Source: Bacteroidales bacterium (GTDB lineage Bacteria; Bacteroidota; Bacteroidia; Bacteroidales; Muribaculaceae). From it: DNA of 12,856 nt. This document shows positions 11,953 through 12,856 of the stretch, piece after piece (position 1 is the stretch's first letter; each line of letters opens with the position of its first letter). The position numbers and the translations under genes were made by a program. The notes under the pieces are model-generated. The model was given only the letters and a program-made list of their open reading frames with translations, made no database searches and was not told the origin of the DNA. The stretch spans positions 1-12,856 of the forward strand of contig JAAVGX010000023.1 of the NCBI GenBank assembly GCA_014800065.1, written 5' to 3'.

Positions 11953-12072
11953 TGATTTCACCACAAAGAATCTTTTGGGCGCTTTTTCAAAATTTCATCA
12001 GTCGCAATGCCCGCATTGCTCTTTCTTCAATTTTGAAAAATCACTCCAAAATCTCTCTTTGTGCTAAAATCA
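11953..12072. repeat. Large quasi-palindrome (120 bp)
   Basis: Nested perfect arms are separated by small, nearly matched internal loops. They are TGATTT (11953-11958 with 12067-12072), CACAAAGA (11962-11969 with 12056-12063), TTTTGG (11973-11978 with 12046-12051), TTTTTCAAAATT (11983-11994 with 12029-12040), and GCAATGC (12004-12010 with 12013-12019, 2-base loop). It could be a MITE-like mobile repeat, a bulky terminator or a structured RNA. No protein gene is supported. Confidence 0.75.
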
Positions 12073-12100
12073 TTTAAAAGTAATCACACTCTTAGATTTT

Positions 12101-12856
12101 TTATGCTTTCATTTTGCGGTATAGCTGGAAGGAATTGATTGTGTTCTGCCAAGCAATATATGCCGCCGGTCCGATAGAGCAAATCGGGTCGAGATATGTC
12201 AGGGCCATCCAGATTGCCAGCACCGTATTCTTCTGCGCCAATCCTTGTCCGGCCGACACGGGGTCGTTGTTCAGCTTGCCGATTCGGCGACCTACCTTGA
12301 ACTGGATAACGCACACTATTCCGGCAATGATTGCCATCGACACCATTTCGGGGATTCGGTCGGCCGGTTCGGAGAGCATGAAGCTCACTGAGCGTCCCAC
12401 AACGACGAACAGACTCACCGCCCAGAGGTAGAACGACACGCTTTGCACTCCGCTGATGGCTTTGTGTACTTTGGGGGCAAAGGCGTTAAGTATCAAGGCG
12501 ATAAGTAAAGGTAGGATAATCAAGGGACCAACCTGCTTGATAATCAGCAGAAATTCTTCCCAGAAAGAGAGTTCATTTGCGCCCGATCCTACCCATATGA
12601 ACAATGCCGGGGCTAACAGAGCCGTGGCCAGGTTGCTGATGATTGAGTATGATGCCACATAAGCGATGCTGCCACCGAGCATACCGGTTACGACCGGAGC
12701 TGCTGTGGCCGTGGGGCACAGCACGCATATGAATGCCGATTGCGCTACCGGAATGTTGAGCGGCCTCAGACCCACATAGAGCAGGATTGCACCCACAATC
12801 TGGAAGGCCAGGAGCCACCATATGGTGCGGTCAAGGCGAAATTCGCGCGGTTTGAC
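12101..12856 (-). CDS. Bile acid:sodium symporter family (BASS) transporter, partial
   Basis: Only the C-terminal 251 residues are in the window. The minus frame is open to position 12856, so the start lies to the right of the edge and the apparent GTG start at 12796 is internal. It is a polytopic inner-membrane protein with several hydrophobic spans, such as GAILLYVGL, YSIISNLATALLAPALFIWVG, VGPLIILPLLIALILNAF, and VSFYLWAVSLFVVVG. The block FICVLCPTATAAPVVTGMLGG resembles a conserved helix-break region of BASS proteins, and the end has YLDPICSIGPAAYIAWQN. BASS members carry organic anions or other substrates with sodium. The true substrate is not shown by sequence. The next gene downstream is separated by the quasi-palindrome. 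Confidence 0.82.
   Translation of the reverse strand, partial: VKPREFRLDRTIWWLLAFQIVGAILLYVGLRPLNIPVAQSAFICVLCPTATAAPVVTGMLGGSIAYVASYSIISNLATALLAPALFIWVGSGANELSFWEEFLLIIKQVGPLIILPLLIALILNAFAPKVHKAISGVQSVSFYLWAVSLFVVVGRSVSFMLSEPADRIPEMVSMAIIAGIVCVIQFKVGRRIGKLNNDPVSAGQGLAQKNTVLAIWMALTYLDPICSIGPAAYIAWQNTINSFQLYRKMKA

Noticed and set aside
12101..12796. GTG at 12796 as true start of the transporter
   Set aside because: The frame continues open to the window edge with plausible membrane-protein sequence, so the gene is cut by the edge.

Overview
The window looks like a chromosomal piece from a Bacteroidales bacterium, perhaps Muribaculaceae. The evidence is several TAnnTTTG / TTTG promoter elements of the Bacteroidetes type, few Shine-Dalgarno sequences, a GlsA/GlsB-type aminolipid acyltransferase pair, and a membrane-anchored regulator that ends in a helix-turn-helix (DUF6377-like). 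The family-level guess is inference. No rRNA, tRNA or CRISPR array was seen.

Layout. (1) 1-2028 is a repeat-rich, gene-poor stretch. It holds two copies of a ~60 bp hairpin repeat, one complete IS3-family insertion sequence with orfA, orfB and a programmed -1 frameshift site, tandem copies of the IS end, a ~45 bp direct repeat on either side of the IS, and a terminator-like hairpin. (2) 2029-5159 (minus strand) is a tight three-gene unit: an O-acyltransferase of the GlsA type, an N-acyltransferase of the GlsB type (together predicted to make glycine lipids), then purB (adenylosuccinate lyase). (3) 5160-5269 is a divergent control region. A perfect GTTGAC/GTCAAC palindrome abuts the -7 box of a rightward MarR-FrnE-metallohydrolase operon (5270-7113), which ends in a terminator built partly from an 8 bp tandem repeat. 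(4) 7259-9524 (plus strand) is a translationally coupled three-gene glycan cassette: a GT2 glycosyltransferase, a reduced SDR/epimerase-like protein, and a protein resembling GT42/DUF115 glycosyltransferases. (5) 9525-9939 lies between convergent genes. It carries a good leftward promoter and hairpins that together look like an undescribed small RNA or peptide-encoding leader of ~170 nt. (6) 9940-11809 (minus strand) is a two-gene regulatory unit, a Crp/Fnr-family regulator followed by a DUF6377-like membrane regulator. (7) 11810-12100 contains a ~120 bp quasi-palindrome. (8) From 12101 to the window edge is the 3' part of a bile acid:sodium symporter family (BASS) transporter gene.

How the parts may work together: glsA-glsB would build membrane aminolipids and share a transcript with a purine synthesis gene. 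The MarR operon looks like a stress- or thiol-redox-responsive unit with a DsbA-like oxidoreductase and a glyoxalase II-like hydrolase. The GT cassette would decorate a surface glycan. The most unusual signals are the candidate RNA at 9525-9694, the large quasi-palindrome at 11953-12072, the tandem IS-end array at 304-427, and the GT42-like protein joined to a degenerate SDR.
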